A stretch of 13,125 nucleotides of DNA from assembly GCA_012964265.1 (NCBI GenBank), contig DTUH01000122.1, positions 1-13,125 on the forward strand, written 5' to 3'. Position numbers and translations under genes: made by a program. Positions 6,872-13,125 of this stretch are shown in pieces (position 1 is the first letter of the stretch; each line of letters begins with the position of its first letter). The notes below the pieces were generated by a model. The model saw only the letters and a list, made by a program, of their open reading frames with translations, did not search any database and was not told the origin of the DNA. Source of the DNA: Candidatus Lambdaproteobacteria bacterium. GTDB lineage: Bacteria; SAR324; NAC60-12.

Positions 6872-7998
6872 CCGCAACATTACTCGCAGGTTGTAAAGTC
6901 GCGCTGGTGCATGATTGGTTGAATGGAATGCGTGGCGGCGAAAAATGTTTGGAGGTGCTTTGTGAACTGTTTCCCGAGGCGGACCTGTTCACTTTAATTC
7001 ATCAGAAAGGTGCACTGTCCGATACAATTGAGTCAATGCCGATCAGGACTTCTTTTGTCCAGCGCCTGCCTTTCGGGATAAAAAAATATCGTCATTACCT
7101 GCCTTTGTTTCCGATAGCGATAGAGCAGTTTGATTTCAGCGATTATGATTTGATAGTCAGCTCAAGCCATTGTGTCGCGAAGGGAGTGAAACACGATGAC
7201 TCCGTTTATCATATTTCTTACGTTCACGCACCTATGCGTTATGTCTGGGAACAGTTTGACACCTATTTTCGTCAGCCTCGAACTTCACTGCCTGTCAGAA
7301 TAGGCGCAGAATTAATGCGTCCTTATTTGCGGCGCTGGGATAGAAATACAGCGAAACGAGTAGATACTTTTCTGTGTAACAGCCGCAATATTCGCAACAA
7401 AATTCTCGAGTATTACGGACGTGAATCGCAGGTTATTTATCCACCGGTTGACCTTTCACACTTTAAACCGGGAAAAACAAAAGAAAATTATTATCTGATG
7501 GTAGGAGCTTTTGCTCCAAATAAACGTGTGGATTTGGCAGTTGAAGCGTTCAACCGGCTCAAGCTTCCACTTATAATTTCTGGCAGCGGACAGGACGAAG
7601 AATACTGCAGATCGATTGCGGGAGATAACATTGAATTTCTGGGTGCTCTTTCAAATGAAAAACTGTTAGAATTATATCAGCAGGCGCGGGCTCTAGTCTT
7701 TCCGGGAGAAGATGATTTTGGCATAACACCGCTTGAAGCTCAAGCATGCTATACTCCGGTAATTGCCTTTGCTTCCGGAGGCGCAATGGAAACCATAACT
7801 GAGCAAACGGGGGTGTTTTTCGCAGAACAAAAAGTTGACGCGCTTTGTGCAGCAGTAGAGGTAATGGAACAAAGCTGGAAGAGTTTTGCTCCGGAAGCGT
7901 TTCGGCGGCAAATGAGCCGCTTTGGCAGAGGAAATTACAAAGATCAAATGGCTCATGCTGTAGAATATGGATACAGACAATGGAAGGCAGGACTTTGA
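6868..7998 (+). CDS. Family-4 (GT-B) glycosyltransferase, WbaZ-like
   Basis: This 376-aa protein is a retaining GT-B glycosyltransferase. The acceptor domain begins VALVHDWLNGMRGGEKCLE (11-29), a pattern of GT4 enzymes in O-antigen and exopolysaccharide synthesis. The conserved YVHAPMRYVWEQ block (118-129), the NSRNIRNKI segment (171-179) and YPPVDLSHF (191-199) follow. The donor domain has YYLMVGAFAPNKRVDLAVEAF (208-228), the ISGSGQDE turn (237-244) and PGEDDFGITPLEAQAC (279-294). In the EX7E motif the first Glu is replaced by Asp282, the second being Glu290. The whole resembles WbaZ-type mannosyltransferases; the donor sugar is not established. No transmembrane segment is seen. It overlaps the HAD gene by four bases and the next gene at its 3' end. 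Confidence 0.88.
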   Translation: MTATLLAGCKVALVHDWLNGMRGGEKCLEVLCELFPEADLFTLIHQKGALSDTIESMPIRTSFVQRLPFGIKKYRHYLPLFPIAIEQFDFSDYDLIVSSSHCVAKGVKHDDSVYHISYVHAPMRYVWEQFDTYFRQPRTSLPVRIGAELMRPYLRRWDRNTAKRVDTFLCNSRNIRNKILEYYGRESQVIYPPVDLSHFKPGKTKENYYLMVGAFAPNKRVDLAVEAFNRLKLPLIISGSGQDEEYCRSIAGDNIEFLGALSNEKLLELYQQARALVFPGEDDFGITPLEAQACYTPVIAFASGGAMETITEQTGVFFAEQKVDALCAAVEVMEQSWKSFAPEAFRRQMSRFGRGNYKDQMAHAVEYGYRQWKAGL

Positions 7999-8777
7999 AT
8001 TATTTCCGGATTTTATTGTTTTCAACCCTCATTTTTTCCGGGGGGCTTTTTTCTACTGGACAAATCGGAAGTACTTCGGCTTTTGCTTTTTTTGAAATTC
8101 AGGCTCAGTATGCGTTTAAGCATCGTTGGCTGCCGATGTTGGGTGATGCCTCTCCAGAAAAACGATTTCAGGCAATGCGTGCTTTTTTGACCTATCCGGA
8201 ATGGGGGCTGCCTGTATTAAGAAGTTCGATCATGATTCCGGAATCTGAAAATGTTTCCTGGCAAATTGTAATGTTGATTGGAATGCTAGGTGATTCATCT
8301 GATGTGCAGCCGTTGTTGAAAATATGGCTGGAATCTGAAAATAACAAACGTTCATCGGTTTGGCTGGGAGCTATGCAGCGTCTTTACTGGAAAAACCGCG
8401 TTTCAGGCGACGCCGCTCCAAAGTTGACAAATTTATCAGTGAAGTTTGATGAAAAAGATTCAGCAAATCAAAGTGATGTGAAGACGGCCAGTATCTTGTT
8501 TCGGATTGATAATCCTTCACAGGCACCTCGTTTTATTCGCGTGAGTGCGCATTTTTGGAAAACCCGCATTAAAGAAAATCTTCCTGAAAAATATTTCTGG
8601 CTTCCGGCCGGAGGTCGAATCGAATCGAGCATGCAGACAAAGTTATTAGTGGTTGATCATACAAATGATACCCGTTTGGATTTTCGCATCTGGGAGGTTG
8701 GTCTGTCAGATCAGTTGCTGCACCAAACCCTGACCATCCCTTTTCCAGAAGAATCGACTTCCCCAGTTTCGAATTAA
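7980..8777 (+). CDS. Exported protein with HEAT-like N-terminal half, unknown function
   Basis: This protein (265 aa from ATG 7980) begins with a signal peptide: hydrophobic core at residues 10-30 and a plausible cleavage after Ala36 in STSAFA. Residues 42-140 are helical with a HEAT-like cadence: FQAMRAFLTYPEWGLPVL, then SWQIVMLIGMLGDSSDVQPL, then SVWLGAMQRLYWK. Residues 148-255 look beta-rich, perhaps a sandwich. There is no lipobox and no cysteine, and I do not recognise a family. A TTG at 7995 (260 aa, forming a TTGA overlap with the glycosyltransferase stop, with GAAGG upstream) is an equally good start. Coupling to the glycosyltransferase suggests a periplasmic part in the same envelope pathway, which is inference. 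An AT-rich stretch with T-runs follows, without a clear terminator stem. Confidence 0.65.
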   Translation: MEGRTLNYFRILLFSTLIFSGGLFSTGQIGSTSAFAFFEIQAQYAFKHRWLPMLGDASPEKRFQAMRAFLTYPEWGLPVLRSSIMIPESENVSWQIVMLIGMLGDSSDVQPLLKIWLESENNKRSSVWLGAMQRLYWKNRVSGDAAPKLTNLSVKFDEKDSANQSDVKTASILFRIDNPSQAPRFIRVSAHFWKTRIKENLPEKYFWLPAGGRIESSMQTKLLVVDHTNDTRLDFRIWEVGLSDQLLHQTLTIPFPEESTSPVSN

Positions 8778-8843
8778 AAGCTGGCTGAATTTTTCTCTCA
8801 AAAAATAGTATTTTAATTTTTTCGTGTTATTTTCAGATTTTAC

Positions 8844-8872
8844 TTGATATAGTACTAAATAGGTGCTATATT
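8844..8872 (+). promoter_or_regulatory. Sigma-70-type promoter of the isc operon
   Basis: TTGATA (8844-8849), a 17-base spacer and TATATT (8867-8872) form a near-consensus promoter, the best in the window. It lies 24 bases before the iscR start codon, so the leader would be about 17 bases. The iscR ATG has a purine-rich AAGGGG just upstream. Confidence 0.8.
8848..8870. promoter_or_regulatory. Palindromic operator candidate for the Rrf2/IscR regulator
   Basis: TATAGTAC (8848-8855) is inverted as GTGCTATA (8863-8870) around a 7-base AT-rich centre, with 7 of 8 arm positions matching. It overlaps the 3' end of the -35, the whole spacer and part of the -10, where binding would block RNA polymerase. 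Rrf2-family regulators bind dyads of about this size and often repress their own operon. The assignment to the adjacent regulator is inference from position and symmetry. Confidence 0.6.
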
Positions 8873-8896
8873 AAGAAAACATATAAAAAGGGGATA

Positions 8897-9352
8897 ATGC
8901 TGAAATTATCAAAAAAGACGGACTACGCGATTATTTTGCTGACTCATTTGGGTGAGGCGGAGGATCCTGTTAGTGCGCAGGAAGTGGCTACACATTATAA
9001 ATTACCCTATCCTATGGTTGCCAATATACTCAAACAACTGGTATCTTCCGGATTGATAGTGTCAACCCGCGGACAGCGCGGGGGCTATGTGTTAGACCGG
9101 TCAGCGGATGAAATAAACTTGTCTGAAATCATCCAAGCCACTGATAGTAACTTTGAATTAGTAGAATGTGTTCATGATGAGGAATTGTGCAAAGTTCATC
9201 AGTATTGTCCAACCCGACGTCCACTGATTGCTTTACATTATAAAATTCAGCAGTTTGTTGAAGAAACAGCATTATCATCGATCATTAGGGACTCACAACC
9301 AATTAACTTAACTGTAGAGGAAACTTCTTATGAAGCTGCCAATTTATCTTGA
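8897..9352 (+). CDS. iscR: Rrf2-family Fe-S regulator of the isc operon (IscR/SUF-regulator type)
   Basis: This 151-aa protein is an Rrf2-family winged-helix regulator that should bind a 2Fe-2S cluster and control Fe-S biogenesis genes. The helix-turn-helix covers about residues 25-60 (SAQEVATHYKLPYPMVANIL), with the wing at RGQRGGYVL (59-66). Cluster-ligand candidates are Cys91, Cys98 and Cys104, a C-x6-C-x5-C spacing, against C-x5-C-x5-C at 92/98/104 in E. coli IscR. The opening MLKLSKKTDYAIILLTHLG, the LVEC stretch and the CPTRRPL segment remind me more of the SUF-system Rrf2 regulators than of classical IscR. The 3' end overlaps iscS by 23 bases. The promoter palindrome suggests autoregulation. 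Confidence 0.85.
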   Translation: MLKLSKKTDYAIILLTHLGEAEDPVSAQEVATHYKLPYPMVANILKQLVSSGLIVSTRGQRGGYVLDRSADEINLSEIIQATDSNFELVECVHDEELCKVHQYCPTRRPLIALHYKIQQFVEETALSSIIRDSQPINLTVEETSYEAANLS

Positions 9353-10544
9353 TTACAATGCGACCACTCCGGTTGATCCGAAAGTGGTTGAGGCGATGAT
9401 GCCGTTTTTCACCGAATCCTTTGGAAATGCGGCCAGCCGCAATCATTCCTTTGGCTGGAAAGTCGAACAGGTTGTTGAAGATGCACGTGACTATATCGGC
9501 AGCGCGATTGGTGCGGGTGGTAAAGAAATTGTTTTTACCAGCGGAGCTACTGAATCTGACAATCTTGCTATTTTGGGCGCAGCTGAATTTTACCAAAAAA
9601 AGGGCAAACATATCATCACAAGTCCAATTGAGCACAAAGCCGTGATTGATCCGTGTCACGCATTGGAGCAGAGGGGTTACGAAATCACCTTTCTAGATGT
9701 GGATAAAGACGGTTGCATTAACCTTAAACAACTTGAAGAATCCATTCGCGAAGATACCATTTTGGTCTCGTTGATGGCAGGAAATAACGAAATAGGCACA
9801 CTCAATCCGCTTGAGGAAATTGGTGAAATTACTCGTGCAAAGGGGGTGCTTTTTCATACTGACGCAACTCAGGGTGTGGGGAAAATACCAATTGATGTGG
9901 ACGAGATGAAGATCGATCTGCTTTCAATGTCCGCACATAAGATTTATGGTCCAAAAGGCATGGGCGCATTGTATGTGAGACGTAAAAAACCACGCGTCCG
10001 TTTGTCACCGATCATGTTTGGCGGAGGTCATGAGCGCGGCATGCGTTCGGGAACTTTGAATGTGACCGGAATTGTGGGTTTTGCAAAGGCACTTGAATTG
10101 TCGATGGCAGAAATGGCGTCAGAAGCGGAACGTTTGACAGGTTTGCGTCAAAGGCTTTACGAGCGCTTGACTTCAGAATTGGATTATATTTTTCTCAATG
10201 GACATCCGACGGAACGATTGCCGAATAATCTCAACTTGAGTTTCGGTTATGTGGAAGGAGAAAGTTTGATGATGGGAGTCAGTGACCTGGCGGTCTCTTC
10301 CGGATCAGCCTGTACATCATCAAGTCTGGAGCCTTCATATGTTTTGCGCGCATTGGGAGTAGGAGATGATTTGGCGCATTCTTCAATCCGTTTTGGTATG
10401 GGGCGTTTTACCACAGTAGAGGAAATTGATTATACCGCAGAGAAAATGGTAGTTGCAGTCAAGAGGCTTCGTGAAATGTCACCGCTTTATGAAATGGTGA
10501 AAGATGGTGTGGATTTGTCAACGGTTCAATGGTCATCCCATTGA
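9330..10544 (+). CDS. iscS: Cysteine desulfurase IscS
   Basis: This 404-aa PLP enzyme takes sulfur from L-cysteine as a persulfide and gives it to IscU and other acceptors. YLDYNATTPVDP opens the fold, GATESDN (73-79) and His102 (SPIEHKAV) line the PLP site, and Lys204 in SAHKIYGPKG is the Schiff-base lysine. The mobile catalytic loop SSGSACTSSSLEPSYVLRALG (323-343) carries Cys328, the same number as in E. coli. The C-terminal end LYEMVKDGVDLSTVQW matches the IscU-binding tail of the canonical IscS group rather than NifS or SufS. An AGAGGA Shine-Dalgarno lies 8 bases before ATG 9330, inside iscR. Confidence 0.97.
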   Translation: MKLPIYLDYNATTPVDPKVVEAMMPFFTESFGNAASRNHSFGWKVEQVVEDARDYIGSAIGAGGKEIVFTSGATESDNLAILGAAEFYQKKGKHIITSPIEHKAVIDPCHALEQRGYEITFLDVDKDGCINLKQLEESIREDTILVSLMAGNNEIGTLNPLEEIGEITRAKGVLFHTDATQGVGKIPIDVDEMKIDLLSMSAHKIYGPKGMGALYVRRKKPRVRLSPIMFGGGHERGMRSGTLNVTGIVGFAKALELSMAEMASEAERLTGLRQRLYERLTSELDYIFLNGHPTERLPNNLNLSFGYVEGESLMMGVSDLAVSSGSACTSSSLEPSYVLRALGVGDDLAHSSIRFGMGRFTTVEEIDYTAEKMVVAVKRLREMSPLYEMVKDGVDLSTVQWSSH

Positions 10545-10579
10545 TTTGAGAAATATTAATTATTATAGAAAGGAACAAG

Positions 10580-10966
10580 ATGGCTTATAGCGAAAAAGTA
10601 ATTGATCATTACAGCGAGCCCAGAAACGTTGGGAGTTTTGATAAAAGCGCCGCGAATGTCGGTACCGGACTGGTTGGTGCACCGGAATGCGGTGACGTGA
10701 TGAAACTGCAAATTCAGGTTGATCCTGAGACTAAAGAAATTGTGGATGCTAAATTCAAGACCTTTGGCTGCGGATCTGCTATTGCAAGTTCCAGTCTGGC
10801 AACAGAATGGGTCAAGGGTAAAAGTATTGATGAAGCAATGTCTATTCAAAATACCGAAATTGTTGAAGAACTTTCATTGCCTCCGGTAAAAATTCATTGC
10901 TCTGTTTTAGCAGAAGACGCGATCAAAGCAGCAATTGCTGATTACAAAAGCCGAAACGAAGACTGA
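10580..10966 (+). CDS. iscU: Fe-S cluster scaffold IscU
   Basis: This 128-aa scaffold assembles 2Fe-2S clusters with sulfur from IscS and hands them on with HscA/HscB. The ligands are all present: Cys37 and Asp39 in PECGDVM, Cys64 in TFGCGSA, and His106-Cys107 in KIHCSVL. The HscA recognition motif LPPVK is intact at 100-104. MAYSEKVIDHY and PRNVGSF are the usual N-terminus. It has no zinc-type SufU insertion and no NifU C-terminal extension. AAAGGA sits 5 bases before the ATG. The gap to iscS is 35 bases and to hscB 30 bases; iscA, which usually follows iscU, is not there. Confidence 0.98.
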   Translation: MAYSEKVIDHYSEPRNVGSFDKSAANVGTGLVGAPECGDVMKLQIQVDPETKEIVDAKFKTFGCGSAIASSSLATEWVKGKSIDEAMSIQNTEIVEELSLPPVKIHCSVLAEDAIKAAIADYKSRNED

Positions 10967-10996
10967 GTTGTAGCACAAATTTTTTAACATCAAGCT

Positions 10997-11608
10997 ATGG
11001 CTTTTGAGCAACCGGCCTGCCGTGTGTGCGAATTCACTCTGGTTTCGCGCCTTTTTTGTTTTTCCTGCAACGCACTTCAGCCTTTTCCATTGGAAGTTGA
11101 TTTTTTTGAAGTGCTGGGATTCCCGATCAGCTTTGAAATCAAATCCGCTGAATTGGAGGAACGCTATCAACAGCTTTCACTGGAGTTGCATCCGGATTTT
11201 TACGGCTCGGCTCCGGAAGCAGAAAAGCGTTTAAGCGAAACCGCCACCGCCGTTCTGAACACTGCCTACAACACTCTGCGTGAACCCACTTCACGTGCTG
11301 GATATTTGTTACATCTGTTGGCCCAAAAGCAGAAATTGGATGAGCGTTCCCTGCCAGATGGTTTTTTGGGAGAAATGTTTTTTTTGCAGGAAGCACTGGA
11401 TGAACTGCTGGAATCCGGAAATGCGGATGAGTTGTCCGGAATGCGTGATGAAATGCGAAAAAGACAAAAAGATATTGAAGCAGATTATGCTCCGCTGTTC
11501 AAACGGTTAAAAGACCATCCGGAGGATTCCGAAATACTCCAGCAATTGCAAACCCACTTGAATGCTGAACGCTATTTGCGCCGCTTGTTGGGGCGAATTC
11601 CTGCCTAA
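10997..11608 (+). CDS. hscB: Co-chaperone HscB with N-terminal four-cysteine (HSC20-type) module
   Basis: This 203-aa J-domain protein targets IscU to HscA and stimulates its ATPase. The J-domain spans about 34-105 with HPD at 65-67 (LHPDFY), then NTAYNTLREPTSRAGYLL, and the C-terminal IscU-binding helical bundle follows (about 120-200). It is about 30 residues longer than E. coli HscB because of an N-terminal extension with Cys8-x2-Cys11 and Cys21-x2-Cys24, followed by NALQPF. That arrangement resembles the zinc-binding N-terminal domain of human/eukaryotic HSCB (HSC20). ATG 10997 keeps the four cysteines in frame; no Shine-Dalgarno is visible. It sits between iscU and hscA, with 23 bases to hscA. 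Confidence 0.93.
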   Translation: MAFEQPACRVCEFTLVSRLFCFSCNALQPFPLEVDFFEVLGFPISFEIKSAELEERYQQLSLELHPDFYGSAPEAEKRLSETATAVLNTAYNTLREPTSRAGYLLHLLAQKQKLDERSLPDGFLGEMFFLQEALDELLESGNADELSGMRDEMRKRQKDIEADYAPLFKRLKDHPEDSEILQQLQTHLNAERYLRRLLGRIPA

Positions 11609-11631
11609 AACTAACCACAAACTCACAAAAA

Positions 11632-13125
11632 ATGAGACGAATAATCGGCATTGATCTGGGCACAACGAACAGTTTGTCCGCAACTGTTTTTGATGAAGGA
11701 CCTGAAGTGATTGGTGAGGGTGAAAACGCGGTTACACCTTCCGTTTTGTCCCTCAGCAATTCCGGATGGCTGGTTGGTCAGGAAGCACAGGAGCGAAGAA
11801 TATCAGATCCGGAAAACACGGTTTTTTCCATCAAACGTTTGATGGGACGTAACTTGGATGAATTGGGCGAAATCGCGAATGAACTGCCATATCAAATCGT
11901 TGAGGGGCAACGTAAATTACTCAAAGTCCGTATTGGTGAAAGCGAGCCTTACAAAGATTTTACACCGCAGGAATTATCTGCGGAAATTCTGAAAAAAGTA
12001 AAGCAGCGTGCCGAAAAATCATTGGGTGAATCTGTTGAAAAAGCAGTAATCACGGTTCCCGCGTATTTTGATGACGCACAGCGACAGGCAACACGTGCAG
12101 CTGCAGAAATTGCAGGGCTCGAAGTCGCACGTATCATCAATGAACCGACTGCCGCGGCAATTGCTTATGGGCTTGATGAGAAGCGGGACTTACAAAAAGA
12201 CGGACTCGTTGCCGTTTATGATCTGGGTGGAGGTACTTTTGATATTTCAATTCTCAAGCTCTCCGGAAAGATTTTTAAGGTCATTGCCACACATGGAAAT
12301 ACGCAGCTTGGAGGCGATGATTTTGACCAGGCGGTGGTGGAAACTTTGAAAAAAAGGATTCAGCATGAACACCCGGAGGCAGAGTTTGATGATCCAGAAT
12401 CGAAACAAATATTAAAAAAAACTGCGGAGTCCATCAAAATAGAACTTAGTCTTTCACCTGAAACCGATTACTCACTTGAATTTCCAAAGCTGGATTTGTT
12501 ATTTACAGGTGTTTTTAAAGTTGAAGACTTTGAGTCACTGATAACGCCGATGATTGAGCAGACTTTGGTAAGTTGCCGTCACGTTCTTAAAGAAGCAAAA
12601 CTTTCTACAGCACAAATTGACGAAGTTGTGCTCGTTGGCGGTTCAACGGTTATTCCGGGGGTGCGCAAGAAAATCGAATCTTTTTTCGGACGTTCACCGC
12701 ACGTAGCGATTGATCCTTACAAAGTTGTGGCAATCGGTGCGGGAATTCAAGGGCATTTGCTGGCCGGAGGGCGGCGGGATTTCTTGCTGCTTGATGTGAT
12801 TCCTCTTGCACTCGGTATTGAAACTTTAGGTGGAACATTCAGCAAGATCATCACTGGAAACACCACGATTCCAATTGAAGAAAACGAAACCTTTACTACA
12901 AATGTTGATGATCAGACTTCGATCGATGTTAATATTTTTCAGGGTGAACGGGAATTAATTAAAGATTGTCGTGCACTCGGTCAGTTTAAGTTACTGGGGA
13001 TTCCACCAATGAAAGCCGGATTACCGCTTGTGGAAGTCATGTTCCGTGTTGATGCAAACGGAATTCTCACGGTTTCTGCGGTCGAAAAAAGAAGCGGCAA
13101 AAAAGCTGAAATTGAGGTTATTCCA
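11632..13125 (+). CDS. hscA: Fe-S assembly Hsp70 chaperone HscA (5' part, runs off the window)
   Basis: The 498 codons present are about four fifths of an HscA (about 616 aa in E. coli); the frame is open to the last base. HscA is the specialised Hsp70 that binds the LPPVK motif of IscU and drives cluster transfer. The nucleotide-binding domain has IGIDLGTTNS (5-14), AVITVPAYFDDAQRQATR (138-155), INEPTAAAIAYGL, YDLGGGTFD (196-204) and LVGGST (334-339). The hydrophobic interdomain linker LLLDVIPLALGIETLGG begins near residue 385, and the first part of the substrate-binding domain follows. DVIPLALGIE and the operon position favour HscA over DnaK. Start ATG 11632 has an A-rich leader without a Shine-Dalgarno. 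fdx is expected beyond the edge. Confidence 0.95.
   Translation, partial: MRRIIGIDLGTTNSLSATVFDEGPEVIGEGENAVTPSVLSLSNSGWLVGQEAQERRISDPENTVFSIKRLMGRNLDELGEIANELPYQIVEGQRKLLKVRIGESEPYKDFTPQELSAEILKKVKQRAEKSLGESVEKAVITVPAYFDDAQRQATRAAAEIAGLEVARIINEPTAAAIAYGLDEKRDLQKDGLVAVYDLGGGTFDISILKLSGKIFKVIATHGNTQLGGDDFDQAVVETLKKRIQHEHPEAEFDDPESKQILKKTAESIKIELSLSPETDYSLEFPKLDLLFTGVFKVEDFESLITPMIEQTLVSCRHVLKEAKLSTAQIDEVVLVGGSTVIPGVRKKIESFFGRSPHVAIDPYKVVAIGAGIQGHLLAGGRRDFLLLDVIPLALGIETLGGTFSKIITGNTTIPIEENETFTTNVDDQTSIDVNIFQGERELIKDCRALGQFKLLGIPPMKAGLPLVEVMFRVDANGILTVSAVEKRSGKKAEIEVIP

Noticed and set aside
9303..9659. 118-aa minus-strand ORF
   Set aside because: It is antisense to iscS with no independent support.

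Overview
The window reads as a densely packed bacterial chromosome segment of moderate GC content. The gene complement (NADPH-type glutamate synthase, an ISC iron-sulfur operon with HscB/HscA, a CcmI-like protein, a WbaZ-like glycosyltransferase) points to a Gram-negative, proteobacteria-like organism, possibly a marine deltaproteobacterial or SAR324-type lineage. That placement is inference from gene content and remembered protein resemblance only. I see no insertion sequences, phage genes, CRISPR arrays, tRNA or rRNA genes; this is mostly core metabolism with several poorly described small or accessory genes in between.

Layout. (1) Positions 1-2674, plus strand: the 3' end of gltB, then gltD two bases later, then a membrane-anchored protein made of two tandem copies of a domain resembling the C-terminal Ig-like domain of cytochrome c biogenesis factor CcmI/CycH. 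(2) Positions 2868-4732, minus strand: a three-gene run reading right to left, a lysine-rich 135-aa protein of unknown function, thymidylate kinase (tmk) and an arrestin-fold/Spo0M-like protein. It converges on the gltBD run. (3) 4733-4902: an AT-rich divergent promoter region. (4) 4903-6058, plus strand: a stand-alone DUF971 protein, lumazine synthase (ribH) and a 62-aa protein with a textbook Shine-Dalgarno, followed by a strong hairpin. (5) 6182-8777: a tightly coupled cassette of a HAD phosphatase, a family-4 glycosyltransferase and an exported HEAT-like protein, joined by start/stop overlaps. (6) 8844 to the window end: the iron-sulfur operon iscR-iscS-iscU-hscB-hscA, with a clear sigma-70 promoter whose spacer and -10 carry a palindrome suited to regulator binding; hscA runs off the right edge.

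How the genes work together. IscS supplies sulfur from cysteine, IscU is the scaffold, and HscB (J-protein) with HscA (Hsp70) drive cluster release from IscU. The regulator presumably senses cluster supply. GltBD is itself an Fe-S flavoenzyme and so a client of such a system. Three features make this isc operon unlike the Escherichia coli one: iscA is absent between iscU and hscB; HscB carries an N-terminal four-cysteine module like mitochondrial HSC20/HSCB; and the Rrf2 regulator looks more like the SUF-type regulators than classical IscR.

I do not see convincing evidence for a completely new multi-gene system. The most promising leads are the CcmI-like tandem-domain protein, the zinc-finger HscB in an iscA-less operon, the HAD/glycosyltransferase/exported-protein cassette, and a marked excess of the palindrome TCCGGA across the window.
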